A DNA stretch of 64,000 nucleotides from Flavobacteriia bacterium (GTDB taxonomy: Bacteria; Bacteroidota; Bacteroidia; Flavobacteriales_D; Crocinitomicaceae). The stretch lies in NCBI GenBank assembly GCA_016178305.1, contig JACOTM010000030.1, positions 1 through 64,000 on the forward strand. The letters are read 5' to 3'. The notes beneath the pieces were generated by a model that saw only the letters and a list, made by a program, of their open reading frames with translations, had not been told where the DNA came from and did no database searches. Shown one piece after another: positions 1 through 8,179 of the stretch. Numbering within the stretch: position 1 is the first letter of the stretch; each line of letters begins with the position of its first letter. Made by a program: the position numbers and the translations under genes.

Positions 1-2
1 AA

Positions 3-53
3 GTAATAGACAATGAAGGTACTGAATTTAGAATTACATTTACTGAAAATTAA
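3..53 (+). CDS. 3' end of a gene entering from the left; possible sensor histidine kinase
   Basis: The first bases are open in one forward frame and give about 16 residues ending in GTEFRITFTEN before a TAA. A short Gly-Thr-x-Phe-x-Ile-x-Phe ending resembles the last strand of the HATPase_c domain in histidine kinases, especially those of the HisKA_2 type. That match is only a few residues long, so the family is a guess. What is solid is only that a frame runs in from outside the window. The next gene begins 250 bp later behind its own promoter, so the two need not be one transcript. Confidence 0.35.
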   Translation, partial: VIDNEGTEFRITFTEN

Positions 54-225
54 AAAATTTGGAGCCAATTTTCGGGTTTGATAATGTCCTCTTAAATGGA
101 ATTTTATTACGAATCTACTTCAGAAATAGTCAGCCAATAAACGATCCATTAATCGCTTTTTACAAACCTAAAAAAGCATCTATATAACGGTTTCAAAGAT
201 TATTTTATTTTTTATTTATTTTTTT

Positions 226-255
226 TGTAACATTTTTTAATATTAATTGTCTTAA
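226..255 (+). promoter_or_regulatory. ECF-type promoter candidate (TGTAAC, 17 bp, GTCTTAA)
   Basis: TGTAAC at 226-231 is followed after 17 bp by GTCTTAA at 249-255, about 50 bp before the barrel gene. The same arrangement (TGTAAC, 16 bp, GGTCTAA) precedes the ECF sigma gene at 5095. ECF promoters typically carry an AAC-type -35 and a TC-containing -10. Control of this gene by the window's own sigma factor is an inference. Confidence 0.5.
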
Positions 256-304
256 CTGAAAATGAATATTACTAAAACACAAATTATTAATAAATATATA
301 AGTT

Positions 305-1141
305 ATGAATAAAATTTTTCTTACATCAATCATTTTCTTTTATTGGGCATTTCAATTTGCATTTTCTCAAGAAAAAGAGCCCGATACAACGCGAATGAAT
401 ATTGGAAAAACAGAAATTATTTTTATTAATCATGAAGGTGATAAATCTGATAAAAAAGAATCAATAGATACAATTGATGCGAGTCCAACACCAGAAGAAA
501 TACGTAAAAATGAGGCACATTGGGCAGGGATTGATTTTGGATTTAATATGTTAATTGTAAATTATAATCAAAATCAAGGTCAAGATTATTGGAGAAATGA
601 TCCAGCATCTTCCTTTAATTTTAACTTTAATTTCGCAGAGCATAAATTTAAAATATTCAAAGAATATGTAGGATTTACAACAGGCTTAGGTTTAGAATTT
701 TCACAAGTGAGTTTTAGAAATAACTATATCCTTCAAAGCAATGAAAATCAAGTCTATGCTTCAAAAGATGTTTTAAATACATATAGTAAAAATAAGTTAA
801 AAATAGTTTATCTAGAAGTCCCATTAATGCTGGAATTTAATACGAATGCTAATCCTGATAAAAGTTTTTATTTTGCGTTTGGAGTAGTTGGTGGCGTAAG
901 GATTGGTTCCAAACTAAAACTTGTAGGCGAAAACAATATAGATGGGAAAGAATTTGAACAAAATATCAAAAAAACATATAATCTAAGTTCGTTTAAAACT
1001 GAGGGTATCGTTCGTTTAGGATATGATAATTGGGGCGCTTATGGTACTTTTAATTTTATGCCATTATTCGTTTCACCTAAACCTGGTTATTCTCAAGATT
1101 TTATAAATAATTTATCATTTGGATTAAGTTATAACTTTTAG
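305..1141 (+). CDS. PorT-like outer-membrane beta-barrel protein
   Basis: A 278-residue exported protein. Residues 1-21 form a signal peptide ending FAFS before QEK. The mature N-terminal part is polar and Asp/Lys-rich. From about residue 60 the protein has alternating hydrophobic and aromatic strands (WAGIDFGFNM, VGFTTGLGLEF, YFAFGVVGGVRIG) and ends in LSFGLSYNF, the terminal aromatic of outer-membrane barrels. This is the pattern of the Bacteroidota PorT/OMP_b-brl_2 family. It should sit in the outer membrane; the ligand or role is unknown, and it need not be the T9SS PorT itself. An ECF-like promoter lies 50 bp upstream and a strong terminator follows the stop, so it appears to be a single-gene unit. 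Confidence 0.75.
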   Translation: MNKIFLTSIIFFYWAFQFAFSQEKEPDTTRMNIGKTEIIFINHEGDKSDKKESIDTIDASPTPEEIRKNEAHWAGIDFGFNMLIVNYNQNQGQDYWRNDPASSFNFNFNFAEHKFKIFKEYVGFTTGLGLEFSQVSFRNNYILQSNENQVYASKDVLNTYSKNKLKIVYLEVPLMLEFNTNANPDKSFYFAFGVVGGVRIGSKLKLVGENNIDGKEFEQNIKKTYNLSSFKTEGIVRLGYDNWGAYGTFNFMPLFVSPKPGYSQDFINNLSFGLSYNF

Positions 1142-1158
1142 TCCTAATTTTTCAAATT

Positions 1159-1191
1159 AAAAGCTGAAGATATTTGATTTTCAGCTTTTTT
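1159..1191 (+). terminator. Rho-independent terminator after the barrel gene
   Basis: AAAAGCTGAA pairs with TTCAGCTTTT across an 11-base loop and is followed by a T run. It lies 18 bp after the stop codon. The A and T flanks could let it work in both directions between the convergent genes. Confidence 0.8.
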
Positions 1192-1202
1192 ATATCTGAA
1201 TT

Positions 1203-1226
1203 TAGTCGTTTCTAACCGTTAGAAAC
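1203..1226. repeat. Dispersed 24-bp palindromic repeat, copy 1
   Basis: TAGTCGTTTCTA, then A, then CCGTTAGAAAC. The core is an 8-bp inverted repeat, GTTTCTAA/TTAGAAAC, around CCG. A second copy with one base changed lies at 40208-40231. Both are intergenic. The function is unknown. Confidence 0.6.
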
Positions 1227-1298
1227 CTTTATTCCCCTGAAAATACTAAGCTCTAGAAAATTACATTACACATATACAAGCTATAACCTCCGTAAAAA

Positions 1299-2426
1299 TT
1301 ATTTGTATTTTTCATCAACTATTTTTTTCAATCCATTTGGATCAAATTTATTAGCTTCAGTTCCATCGTATAATTTCAATACATTTCCATTCCATAAATA
1401 CAACACGCCAGGTGTGTTATAATCATTTCCAAGTTTATTCCAAAATTCAATAACACCGATAACTTGGTAAGGGAAATTGATTTGTGTTTCTTTAAAAAAT
1501 TCAGGGATTAGTTCTGGTTCTTCATCCATAAAAAGAATAGAAACATTGGGGAAATTTTTATCTTTTGAAAGTTTTTTAAGCTCTTTTGCTGCTTCACGAC
1601 AATGATCACAACCTGGAACAAACATGCATAATATCTGCTTTCCTTCATCTATATTGACCGGTTTATTTCCTCCTGTTGTAAATGTGTAATTAGCAAAAGC
1701 TGACTTTGTTTTTTTAGGTTGTTTTTCAATTTCTTTTTTTATTTCCTCAATTTTATTGATTGATTTACTGTCAATAGTTGATTTAGAAACAGGGGAAAGG
1801 CTATCTTTTTTATTTGAATTCGTAGGCTCTTCTGATTCCTCTATAATTTTAGGCATTTCAATATTATCATGTTTGATAGGCTGTTCAGTATTTTCATTTT
1901 GCGGTGTTTTTTCAAAAAACATGAACATAAATAAAGCTGAACCTAAATACATTACAAGTAAATTTGCAAACCGATTTTCACCTTTTTCTTTTTCAGAAAC
2001 ATGCTTATACAAATAAAGTAATAAACCTATTGTTACAATATTTTTAAGAAAAGCTTCTAATGGTGTCATAGGAAGCCATTGACCAAAACAACCACAATTT
2101 CCATTCATAGCACCATGTTTGAACATTTCAATAGATAAATGCACACAAAAAATGGCTAACAATAATATAGTAGTTGGAATAACAATTCGTTTGATATAAT
2201 GATTTTGTAATATTGCAATTCCTAAAGCTAATTCGGAAGCTATAATTAACCGAGTTAAATAATAAGCTGTATCCCAAGAAGCTAAATTTAAATCAACGAT
2301 TTGTTTTTCAAAAGCCCAAATTGGATCCATTTTAGCTAATCCAGAAACAATAAATAATAAAAAAACCAGTATTCTAATTGAAAATGGCATGTATTGCTTA
2401 ATTTTTCCCATATAATTTAAAGTCAA
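1299..2426 (-). CDS. MauE/DoxX-like membrane protein fused to a thioredoxin-like domain
   Basis: A 375-residue two-part protein. Residues 15-150 hold four predicted membrane segments of the MauE/DoxX type, with the NCGCFG motif at 110-115 typical of MauE-like redox membrane proteins. A hydrophobic segment near 155-172 and a charged Ser/Glu/Lys linker follow. The C-terminal domain has a thioredoxin-like active site, CDHC at 273-276, and a later TPG that fits the cis-proline loop. Such fusions are thought to shuttle electrons across the inner membrane to periplasmic disulfide or metal-site proteins. This is inferred from family knowledge; the partner is unknown. ATG at 2426 and 2411 are both possible starts. 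It converges on the barrel gene. Confidence 0.75.
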   Translation of the reverse strand: MTLNYMGKIKQYMPFSIRILVFLLFIVSGLAKMDPIWAFEKQIVDLNLASWDTAYYLTRLIIASELALGIAILQNHYIKRIVIPTTILLLAIFCVHLSIEMFKHGAMNGNCGCFGQWLPMTPLEAFLKNIVTIGLLLYLYKHVSEKEKGENRFANLLVMYLGSALFMFMFFEKTPQNENTEQPIKHDNIEMPKIIEESEEPTNSNKKDSLSPVSKSTIDSKSINKIEEIKKEIEKQPKKTKSAFANYTFTTGGNKPVNIDEGKQILCMFVPGCDHCREAAKELKKLSKDKNFPNVSILFMDEEPELIPEFFKETQINFPYQVIGVIEFWNKLGNDYNTPGVLYLWNGNVLKLYDGTEANKFDPNGLKKIVDEKYK

Positions 2427-2505
2427 GTAATTTTTTTATTAAAAATAGTTTTTTTATTTCAATCGTTAAAATTTGAAACAACTCCTAACAAAAAATTAAC
2501 GATTA

Positions 2506-3594
2506 TCACTCTTTTTTCTTTTTATAATTTGGCTTAAATTTCTTTTTAGGTTTACTAGATTGCGAAACCTTCCATTCTGGTTGTAATCCCATTTCTTCAG
2601 GCAATATTAATCGAGGGATTTCAGCTTCTATTAATTTTTCAATTTTATGCATACGTCGCATATCTTTTTCATTGATTAACGTATAAGCCTCCCCTTTTGT
2701 ATTTGCTCTTGCTGTTCTTCCGATACGGTGTACATTATCTACTTCCTCTCGTTCATTTTGTTCTAAATTAGAAGAAATACCTTTTGCAGGAAATCCTTGT
2801 TTTTTTAATTGAAAGACTATTTCGTTTACATTACTTTTAGAAGAAGTGAAAATTATGATACTATTATATTCTGGTTTTTGCTCTAAAATATGTTTAATCG
2901 CACCGATTTTTTGATTGTCAAAAGTTAAATACACATTTTGAGAAACTCCTTCTGCTGGTTTTGAAATTGACAATGTGATTTCTTCTGGATTTTTTAATAA
3001 TTTAGACGCTAAAGTCCTGATTTTAGGAGGCATTGTTGCACTAAAAAGTAATGTTTGTCTTACTTTTGGCAAAAAAGACACGATTTTTTCTAAATCATCT
3101 GCAAATCCCATGTCTAACATTTTATCAGCCTCATCTAAAATTAAATGTTTGACATGTTTGAAATTCACATATCCCATTTGTAAATGAGAAATTAATTTAC
3201 CTGGAGTTGCGACAATAATATCCGTTCCATTTTTCAAAGCATCTTTTTGAACATCCCAATCTTTTCCATCTCCTCCGCCATAAATAGCTTGTGAACCTAC
3301 AGAAATAAAATAAGATAACCCTTGAATTTCTTGTTCGATTTGAATAGCTAATTCTCTTGTTGGAACGATAATTAATGTATCAATCGTTGTGTCTGTTTTA
3401 CCAACTAATTTATGTAAAATTGGAAGTATGAAAGCTGCTGTTTTTCCCGTCCCTGTTTGAGCGCAAGCTATTAAATCTTTGTTTTCAATTATTTTAGGGA
3501 TTGCAAATTCCTGAATAGGTGTTGGATTTTCAAATCCCATTTGAGAAATAGCCTCTAAAACATCTTCGTGCAGTTGTAACTCTGTAAATTTCAT
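2506..3594 (-). CDS. DEAD-box RNA helicase (RhlE-like) lacking the motif V region
   Basis: A 362-residue ATP-dependent RNA helicase relative. The N-terminal RecA domain is intact: Q-motif FENPTPIQ near 21-28, Walker A AQTGTGKT at 45-52, PTRELA, DEAD at 154-157 and SAT near 186. In the second RecA domain the sequence goes from SSNLEQNEREEV (about 274-285) directly to DNVHRIGRTARA (286-297). Relatives normally have about 42 residues there, including motif V (ATDxxxRGID) and the NYDxP strand. The reading frame is kept. Losing motif V should disable RNA binding and ATP coupling, so the protein may be inactive or have a changed role. The Lys-rich tail (KPKKKFKPNYKKKKE) is typical of RNA-binding helicase tails. 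Misassembly cannot be excluded from one sequence. Confidence 0.85.
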   Translation of the reverse strand: MKFTELQLHEDVLEAISQMGFENPTPIQEFAIPKIIENKDLIACAQTGTGKTAAFILPILHKLVGKTDTTIDTLIIVPTRELAIQIEQEIQGLSYFISVGSQAIYGGGDGKDWDVQKDALKNGTDIIVATPGKLISHLQMGYVNFKHVKHLILDEADKMLDMGFADDLEKIVSFLPKVRQTLLFSATMPPKIRTLASKLLKNPEEITLSISKPAEGVSQNVYLTFDNQKIGAIKHILEQKPEYNSIIIFTSSKSNVNEIVFQLKKQGFPAKGISSNLEQNEREEVDNVHRIGRTARANTKGEAYTLINEKDMRRMHKIEKLIEAEIPRLILPEEMGLQPEWKVSQSSKPKKKFKPNYKKKKE

Positions 3595-3636
3595 GTCCCT
3601 AAGTTAGGTATAAAATAGCAAAATCCTACATCTTAG

Positions 3637-4602
3637 TTACTTTCTAGAAATTTCTAATTTTCCAAATTTAAAGTAAAAGCGTTTGTGTTTAAAAGTATTT
3701 TTTTTCGAAATTTTAAAATCAACTTCTTTTTTTGTGAGATGACTTAATTGCCTTGTTATCGGTATAATAGGATTTTCCATATCTTGAAAACCATACGCTA
3801 TTTCAGTTGATTTTGTTTGTTGCTTCAAATGAGGTGTTTCAAATTCAATTTCATTTAATTCAGGAGCACTAAATTGTACTTTTTTTAATTCTAAGCAATA
3901 TATTTCATTCTCTTGTTCTATAGCTATAGTATGTGGATGTTCTAACGTTATAAATTTGGTATCAATTTTTTCTTTTTTGATTATTTCATCGACTTTTTTT
4001 GAAAGAATTGTTTTTACATTTTTATTTCTATTCAAATTGTCAATGATCGTTGGTTTAGGAAGATGGGGATGTAAATTATTTTTAGCAATTGAAATAGACG
4101 AATTATTATGATTTAATAACATAAAAAATCCGACAAGTGCCGCAGCTATTCCAGCGATTGAATACCATAATGGGACCGTTTTCCGTTCCTTTTTAAGTAT
4201 ATTCTTATCGGGATATATAACTTTTAAATCTGCTTTTAAATGTGTTTTTGAATAACGATTTTGAATAGTTTTTAACTCGGAATTATTTGAAATATAATCG
4301 GATAATCTTTTTTGTGTGACCTGCGGAAGTAGTTGTTCTTCATTTGCAAGAATTAAATACTCTATTGTTGAATCATTTATTTCAACCGTTTGAAAATTGA
4401 AATCTTTTAATAACGATTTTTCAAAAAATGTTAATTTTTTATTTGAATCAATTTCAAAAGGTGCTAATTCATCCAAATCAATTTTTAATTCTGGGTTTTT
4501 ATTTAAGAAGTCAAATAATAATTGTGTAGCTACTTCACTTAAATTTCCATCCAGAAAATCTAAGTAAAACACTTCATAGTTATCAATCGTTATCTGTTCC
4601 AT
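3637..4602 (-). CDS. Probable anti-sigma factor (membrane) partner of the ECF sigma gene
   Basis: A 321-residue single-pass protein. About 140 cytoplasmic residues come first, starting EVFYLDFLDGNLS, a form common in Bacteroidota anti-sigma proteins. One membrane helix spans about 144-163 (LWYSIAGIAAALVGFFMLL), followed by about 155 polar, presumably periplasmic residues. It starts 7 bp after the ECF sigma gene in the same direction, so they are almost certainly co-transcribed. The position, topology and size support an anti-sigma role, in which the N-terminal part would hold the sigma factor at the membrane until a periplasmic signal arrives. There is no recognisable zinc-binding anti-sigma motif, so the call rests largely on context. 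Confidence 0.65.
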   Translation of the reverse strand: MEQITIDNYEVFYLDFLDGNLSEVATQLLFDFLNKNPELKIDLDELAPFEIDSNKKLTFFEKSLLKDFNFQTVEINDSTIEYLILANEEQLLPQVTQKRLSDYISNNSELKTIQNRYSKTHLKADLKVIYPDKNILKKERKTVPLWYSIAGIAAALVGFFMLLNHNNSSISIAKNNLHPHLPKPTIIDNLNRNKNVKTILSKKVDEIIKKEKIDTKFITLEHPHTIAIEQENEIYCLELKKVQFSAPELNEIEFETPHLKQQTKSTEIAYGFQDMENPIIPITRQLSHLTKKEVDFKISKKNTFKHKRFYFKFGKLEISRK

Positions 4603-4609
4603 TTTTAAA

Positions 4610-5095
4610 TTATAAAACCAATTCTAAATCTCTCAAATACTCTTGCAAAGCTTTACGTGCTCTAAAGATATAAACTTTTACTTGAGATTCGTTTAAATTA
4701 GTTATCGTTGCTATTTCTGAATAATTATATCCCTCGTAGTCTCGTAACAATACAACTGTTTTTTGAATTTGAGGGATTGTTTTTAAAGCTTCATCTAATA
4801 TTTCTTGTAGATCAAAATTTACTTGTGTTGTACTTTGAAAATCTGTATTAATTTTTTCAATATCTCCATTTCTTTGCTCTTTTCGAATCCAATCAATAAT
4901 AACATGATATGCCGTTGTAAATAAATAGGATTTTACTTTTTCAAAATTAATTTCTTCATGTTTTACCCAAACTTTAGTAAATGTTTCCTGCACAACATCT
5001 TTCGCTGACATCTCATTTTTAAGATGTTTCAGCGCAAAACGGAAAATGTTATCCGAGTAATCATCAACTGATAAATTATACTCTTTTGCAGTCAT
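4610..5095 (-). CDS. RNA polymerase ECF-type sigma-70 factor
   Basis: A 161-residue extracytoplasmic-function sigma factor. Region 2 covers about residues 10-75 (NIFRFALKHL, DVVQETFTKVW, YHVIIDWIRK), and region 4 covers about 93-155 (IPQIQKTVVLLRDYEGYNYSEIA, then a helix-turn-helix ending KVYIFRARKAL). The length is typical. It heads a two-gene operon with the membrane protein at 3637-4602, its likely anti-sigma factor. A promoter of the ECF type (TGTAAC, 16 bp, GGTCTAA) lies 19-47 bp upstream, suggesting positive autoregulation. The same signature before the gene at 305 gives one candidate target. Confidence 0.92.
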   Translation of the reverse strand: MTAKEYNLSVDDYSDNIFRFALKHLKNEMSAKDVVQETFTKVWVKHEEINFEKVKSYLFTTAYHVIIDWIRKEQRNGDIEKINTDFQSTTQVNFDLQEILDEALKTIPQIQKTVVLLRDYEGYNYSEIATITNLNESQVKVYIFRARKALQEYLRDLELVL

Positions 5096-5113
5096 ATTCT
5101 CATAAGTTAACCA

Positions 5114-5142
5114 TTAGACCAATAAAACATCAAAAAGTTACA
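5114..5142 (-). promoter_or_regulatory. Autoregulatory ECF promoter candidate
   Basis: Read on the minus strand, TGTAAC (5142-5137) is followed after 16 bp by GGTCTAA (5120-5114), 18 bp before the sigma gene's ATG. The terminator of the upstream gene ends just before it, so the sigma operon needs its own promoter here. ECF genes commonly transcribe themselves. Confidence 0.6.
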
Positions 5143-5150
5143 ACAAAATA

Positions 5151-5186
5151 AAAAAAAGGTGTTCTCAAGTTGAAAACACCTTTTTT
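5151..5186 (-). terminator. Terminator after the M43 metalloprotease gene
   Basis: Inverted repeat AAAAAGGTGTT / AACACCTTTTT around an 11-12 base loop, with T runs on both sides. It lies just beyond the stop of the minus-strand protease gene and separates it from the sigma operon. Confidence 0.85.
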
Positions 5187-5203
5187 CATTTATAAAATTT
5201 TCT

Positions 5204-7396
5204 CTATTTTACAACAAACTGAGTCATTTGAGTAGAATTTCCTGTTTTTATATTTAACATGTAAATTCCAGCATTCAAAGATTCTGTATTTAGCAGAACC
5301 ATATTTGATCCTGTTTTTGCTTTAATTAAATTTGTTTGTGTCATTTTTCCTGTTACATCGTAAATTGTAAATACAACATCTTGGTCCATTGTTACTGAGA
5401 AATCAACATTTAATTCTTTATCTGTAGGATTTGGATAAATTGAAAAATCAATAGTTGCTTTATTTTCAGAAATACCATTTGTAACGATAGTATTTGAAGG
5501 AGCTCCTTGATACATATTAATGTCATCTAAATAGATGTTATTTCCTCCATTTCCATCAAATTTGAATTTATATCGGAAATTATCCACAAAATATGTACTT
5601 GTGATATTCGTAACATGAACCGTTGTCCAATCTGAAGATGTTGGTGTCCAAGAACTTGAATATGTTAAATTAGATAATGTATTACCGCTTATAGATTTTC
5701 TAATTGTCCAAGTGTCTCCACAATTATTTGTTGCAAAAATTTTCAAGTATTCCGTATTAGTTGAATTTACTTTTCGATAAGCATATTTAAATGTTAACGT
5801 AATTACATCTGTTGAAGCAAAAGAAGAAAGGTCAACAGGAGCTGATAATAATTCATCTGTATTTGACCCAGTTTGCCCAAAATTAATTAACCTTACAGAT
5901 TTAGTTCCTGAAGAGCCTGCATTTGTAGCTAATTCAAAAGTATTATTTGTGCCACCATTAAATACAGCCCATTCATTGATATTACTTAAAGTTGAATAAC
6001 TTTCAAAGCTATCGTAAAATGGTAAAGTCGCTGCGTTTGGCAATACTTGTATATAGGCAGTTTTAGTTTCCGTTTGGTTGGATGACCCATCTGTAGCAGT
6101 TAAAGTTACCGTATAAAAACCTGGAGTAGCGTATGTAACAGCAGGATTTTGCAATGTTGAAGTTGCAGGACTTGCGCCATTAAATGTCCAATTCCAACCA
6201 GAAACATTATTATACGTTTCATCTTGAAAAAAGACAGAGTCGCCAGCACATATTATGGTTTTTGTTGCTGAAAATTCTGCTTTACAAAGGGTCGGAGCTC
6301 CATTCGTTCCTGTACTGTTTAAATTTGTTGTAGTCCATAAATTATTTCTACCCGCAACACTTGATTGTAAAGCAGTTCTCATTCTACTTTTTTGTCCCGG
6401 AGTAAACATTTTGGAACAATATGAATAATCCATATAATTTTCAACATTATCCACTACATCTGTTGTCCAAGAACTTGTAATACCTGGAGAAGGATTTAAA
6501 TCATCACATGAATTACTAAAAATAGCACATGAAGTTACCCCAATACAAATAGGAGTATCATCTACTGAGTCATCATCTCCACAACTTGAGGTATTTCCTG
6601 GATTATTATTTGGTCCCCAAGTATGACTTAAATTTAACCAGTGACCAATTTCATGTGTTAAAGCTCTACTGTGAGAAACATCTGATGTTCCAATTGAACC
6701 AACATAATTATGAAGAATCCAAATACCTCCATTACTCATATTATTTCCTCCCCAATTACTAGGGTTCATCGTATAGCCAGCAGCTCCACCAATTTCACCA
6801 CAAATAAATACATTTAAATATTTGTTACTTGCCCAATTTCCTTGATAAACATCATTTCCGGCCTGAATTGCATCTGCTTGTGCTCCACCATCTGCCCCAT
6901 CATAACTCAATGCATTTTGAGTTCTTGTAACACCATTAAAACATTGACCATTAGGCGCTTTTGTTGCTAACACAAATTCAATTTCAATATCTGCAGGCAT
7001 TCCTTGAAAAGGAGATTGTACATTATTCGCATCTGCATTTTGCAATCTATAATCTCTATTTAAAATAGATAATTGATCTAAAATTTGATCTCTTGAAATA
7101 TTTTCAATTCCACCTATATGCAGCACATGAAAAACAACAGGGATTTTATAAATAGTCCCTTTTTCTACTCCTGTCCCTTTTTTTTCGTTTGATTCTTGTT
7201 CTAGTTGAGCTTGTCCTTCATTATACATTTTTAATGCTTCTGGGTTTTGAAGCAATGCTTTCATTTTTTTATGAGTTGTACAATATTCAACACTTTCACC
7301 TTCTCTGCAATTGGCAGGATCAACTTTGGTTTGTGATAATATTGAATTAGATAGAAAGAAAAGAGAGATAATACCCAAAGTATTAATTAATTTCAT
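5204..7396 (-). CDS. Secreted M43 (pappalysin/cytophagalysin-like) metalloprotease with PKD and T9SS type A sorting domain
   Basis: A secreted zinc protease of about 730 residues. The start chosen is the second ATG (7396), which gives a clean signal peptide, MKLINTLGIISLFFLSNSILSQ; the tracked ORF starts six codons earlier. In tracked numbering the zinc site HEIGHWLNLSH is at 254-264 and the Met-turn NYMDYS at 326-331, as in metzincin family M43. Cysteine-rich loops lie between them. A PKD domain follows at about 380-457, then a jelly-roll-like region around 470-640. The C-terminal 80 residues (IYPNPTDKELNV ... GIYMLNIKTG ... FVVK) are a type A T9SS sorting domain, so the protein should be exported and attached to or released from the surface. 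It is a single-gene unit ending in a strong terminator. Confidence 0.93.
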   Translation of the reverse strand: MKLINTLGIISLFFLSNSILSQTKVDPANCREGESVEYCTTHKKMKALLQNPEALKMYNEGQAQLEQESNEKKGTGVEKGTIYKIPVVFHVLHIGGIENISRDQILDQLSILNRDYRLQNADANNVQSPFQGMPADIEIEFVLATKAPNGQCFNGVTRTQNALSYDGADGGAQADAIQAGNDVYQGNWASNKYLNVFICGEIGGAAGYTMNPSNWGGNNMSNGGIWILHNYVGSIGTSDVSHSRALTHEIGHWLNLSHTWGPNNNPGNTSSCGDDDSVDDTPICIGVTSCAIFSNSCDDLNPSPGITSSWTTDVVDNVENYMDYSYCSKMFTPGQKSRMRTALQSSVAGRNNLWTTTNLNSTGTNGAPTLCKAEFSATKTIICAGDSVFFQDETYNNVSGWNWTFNGASPATSTLQNPAVTYATPGFYTVTLTATDGSSNQTETKTAYIQVLPNAATLPFYDSFESYSTLSNINEWAVFNGGTNNTFELATNAGSSGTKSVRLINFGQTGSNTDELLSAPVDLSSFASTDVITLTFKYAYRKVNSTNTEYLKIFATNNCGDTWTIRKSISGNTLSNLTYSSSWTPTSSDWTTVHVTNITSTYFVDNFRYKFKFDGNGGNNIYLDDINMYQGAPSNTIVTNGISENKATIDFSIYPNPTDKELNVDFSVTMDQDVVFTIYDVTGKMTQTNLIKAKTGSNMVLLNTESLNAGIYMLNIKTGNSTQMTQFVVK

Positions 7397-7517
7397 AGAT
7401 GCAGTATTTAACAATTTAACTGCAAGGTATGAAAATTCAATATAACATGATTGAAAAATTATGTAAACGGTAGTATTTGTTGATTAAATGTATTTTTCTA
7501 CTAAAGTTATAGATTAT

Positions 7518-8114
7518 TTACAAATTTTCTTCGTCAATTGGATTATTTTTTAATTCCGTATCGATTTGTTCTAATTCTGTATAAAAAGGCTCTCCAAAAG
7601 CTCTGATAATAGGTTCTTTTAAAAATTTATACACTTGAACATCTAATTTTGAACCACAAGCACAAGCTGGTTCACAAATTTTCCAACGATCGTAATTTAT
7701 TGCTTGAAAATCATTGTATTTTCTAACCCGGATAGGATACAAATGGCAAGATATTGGTTTTTTAAATTCTGTTTTCCCATCTTTATGAGCTTCTTCAATA
7801 GAACATTTAGTAATTCCTTTATCATCAAAATAAACAAATGCACATTCTGCTCCATTAACTAATGTTGTAACAGGTTCATTATCGTCATCCATATAAAAAA
7901 CACCTTGAACATCAACCGCTTCAATTCCTTCTTGACGCATATAGGGCTTAATTTTATCTAAATCATCTTCTAGTATAGAAACTTCTTCGAATGTTAATGG
8001 CGCACCTGCATCTCCATCAATACAACATTGACCTTTACAAGCATTTAAATCACAAACAAATTTCTCTTCAAAAATTTGAGTAGAAACAATTTTATCTCCT
8101 ATTTCGATTAACAT
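7518..8114 (-). CDS. DUF3109 family cysteine-rich protein
   Basis: A 198-residue cytoplasmic protein with no signal peptide or membrane segment. The conserved cysteines occur as CDLNACKGQCC near 21-31, then single Cys in AECAF, TKCSI and SCHLYPIR, and finally CEPACACGS near 147-155. This pattern matches the DUF3109 family found across Bacteroidota and distantly resembles YkgJ-type cysteine-cluster proteins. The clustered cysteines suggest metal or Fe-S binding; the function is not known. It is the last gene of a minus-strand run (comF, FAD oxidoreductase, SET, DUF3109). The 65-bp gap before it may contain its own promoter. Confidence 0.8.
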   Translation of the reverse strand: MLIEIGDKIVSTQIFEEKFVCDLNACKGQCCIDGDAGAPLTFEEVSILEDDLDKIKPYMRQEGIEAVDVQGVFYMDDDNEPVTTLVNGAECAFVYFDDKGITKCSIEEAHKDGKTEFKKPISCHLYPIRVRKYNDFQAINYDRWKICEPACACGSKLDVQVYKFLKEPIIRAFGEPFYTELEQIDTELKNNPIDEENL

Positions 8115-8179
8115 TTACCTAATATTTTACGCAAAGGTCTAAAAAAAAGAGGGAATAAGCAATTATCCCACAGGAGGAT

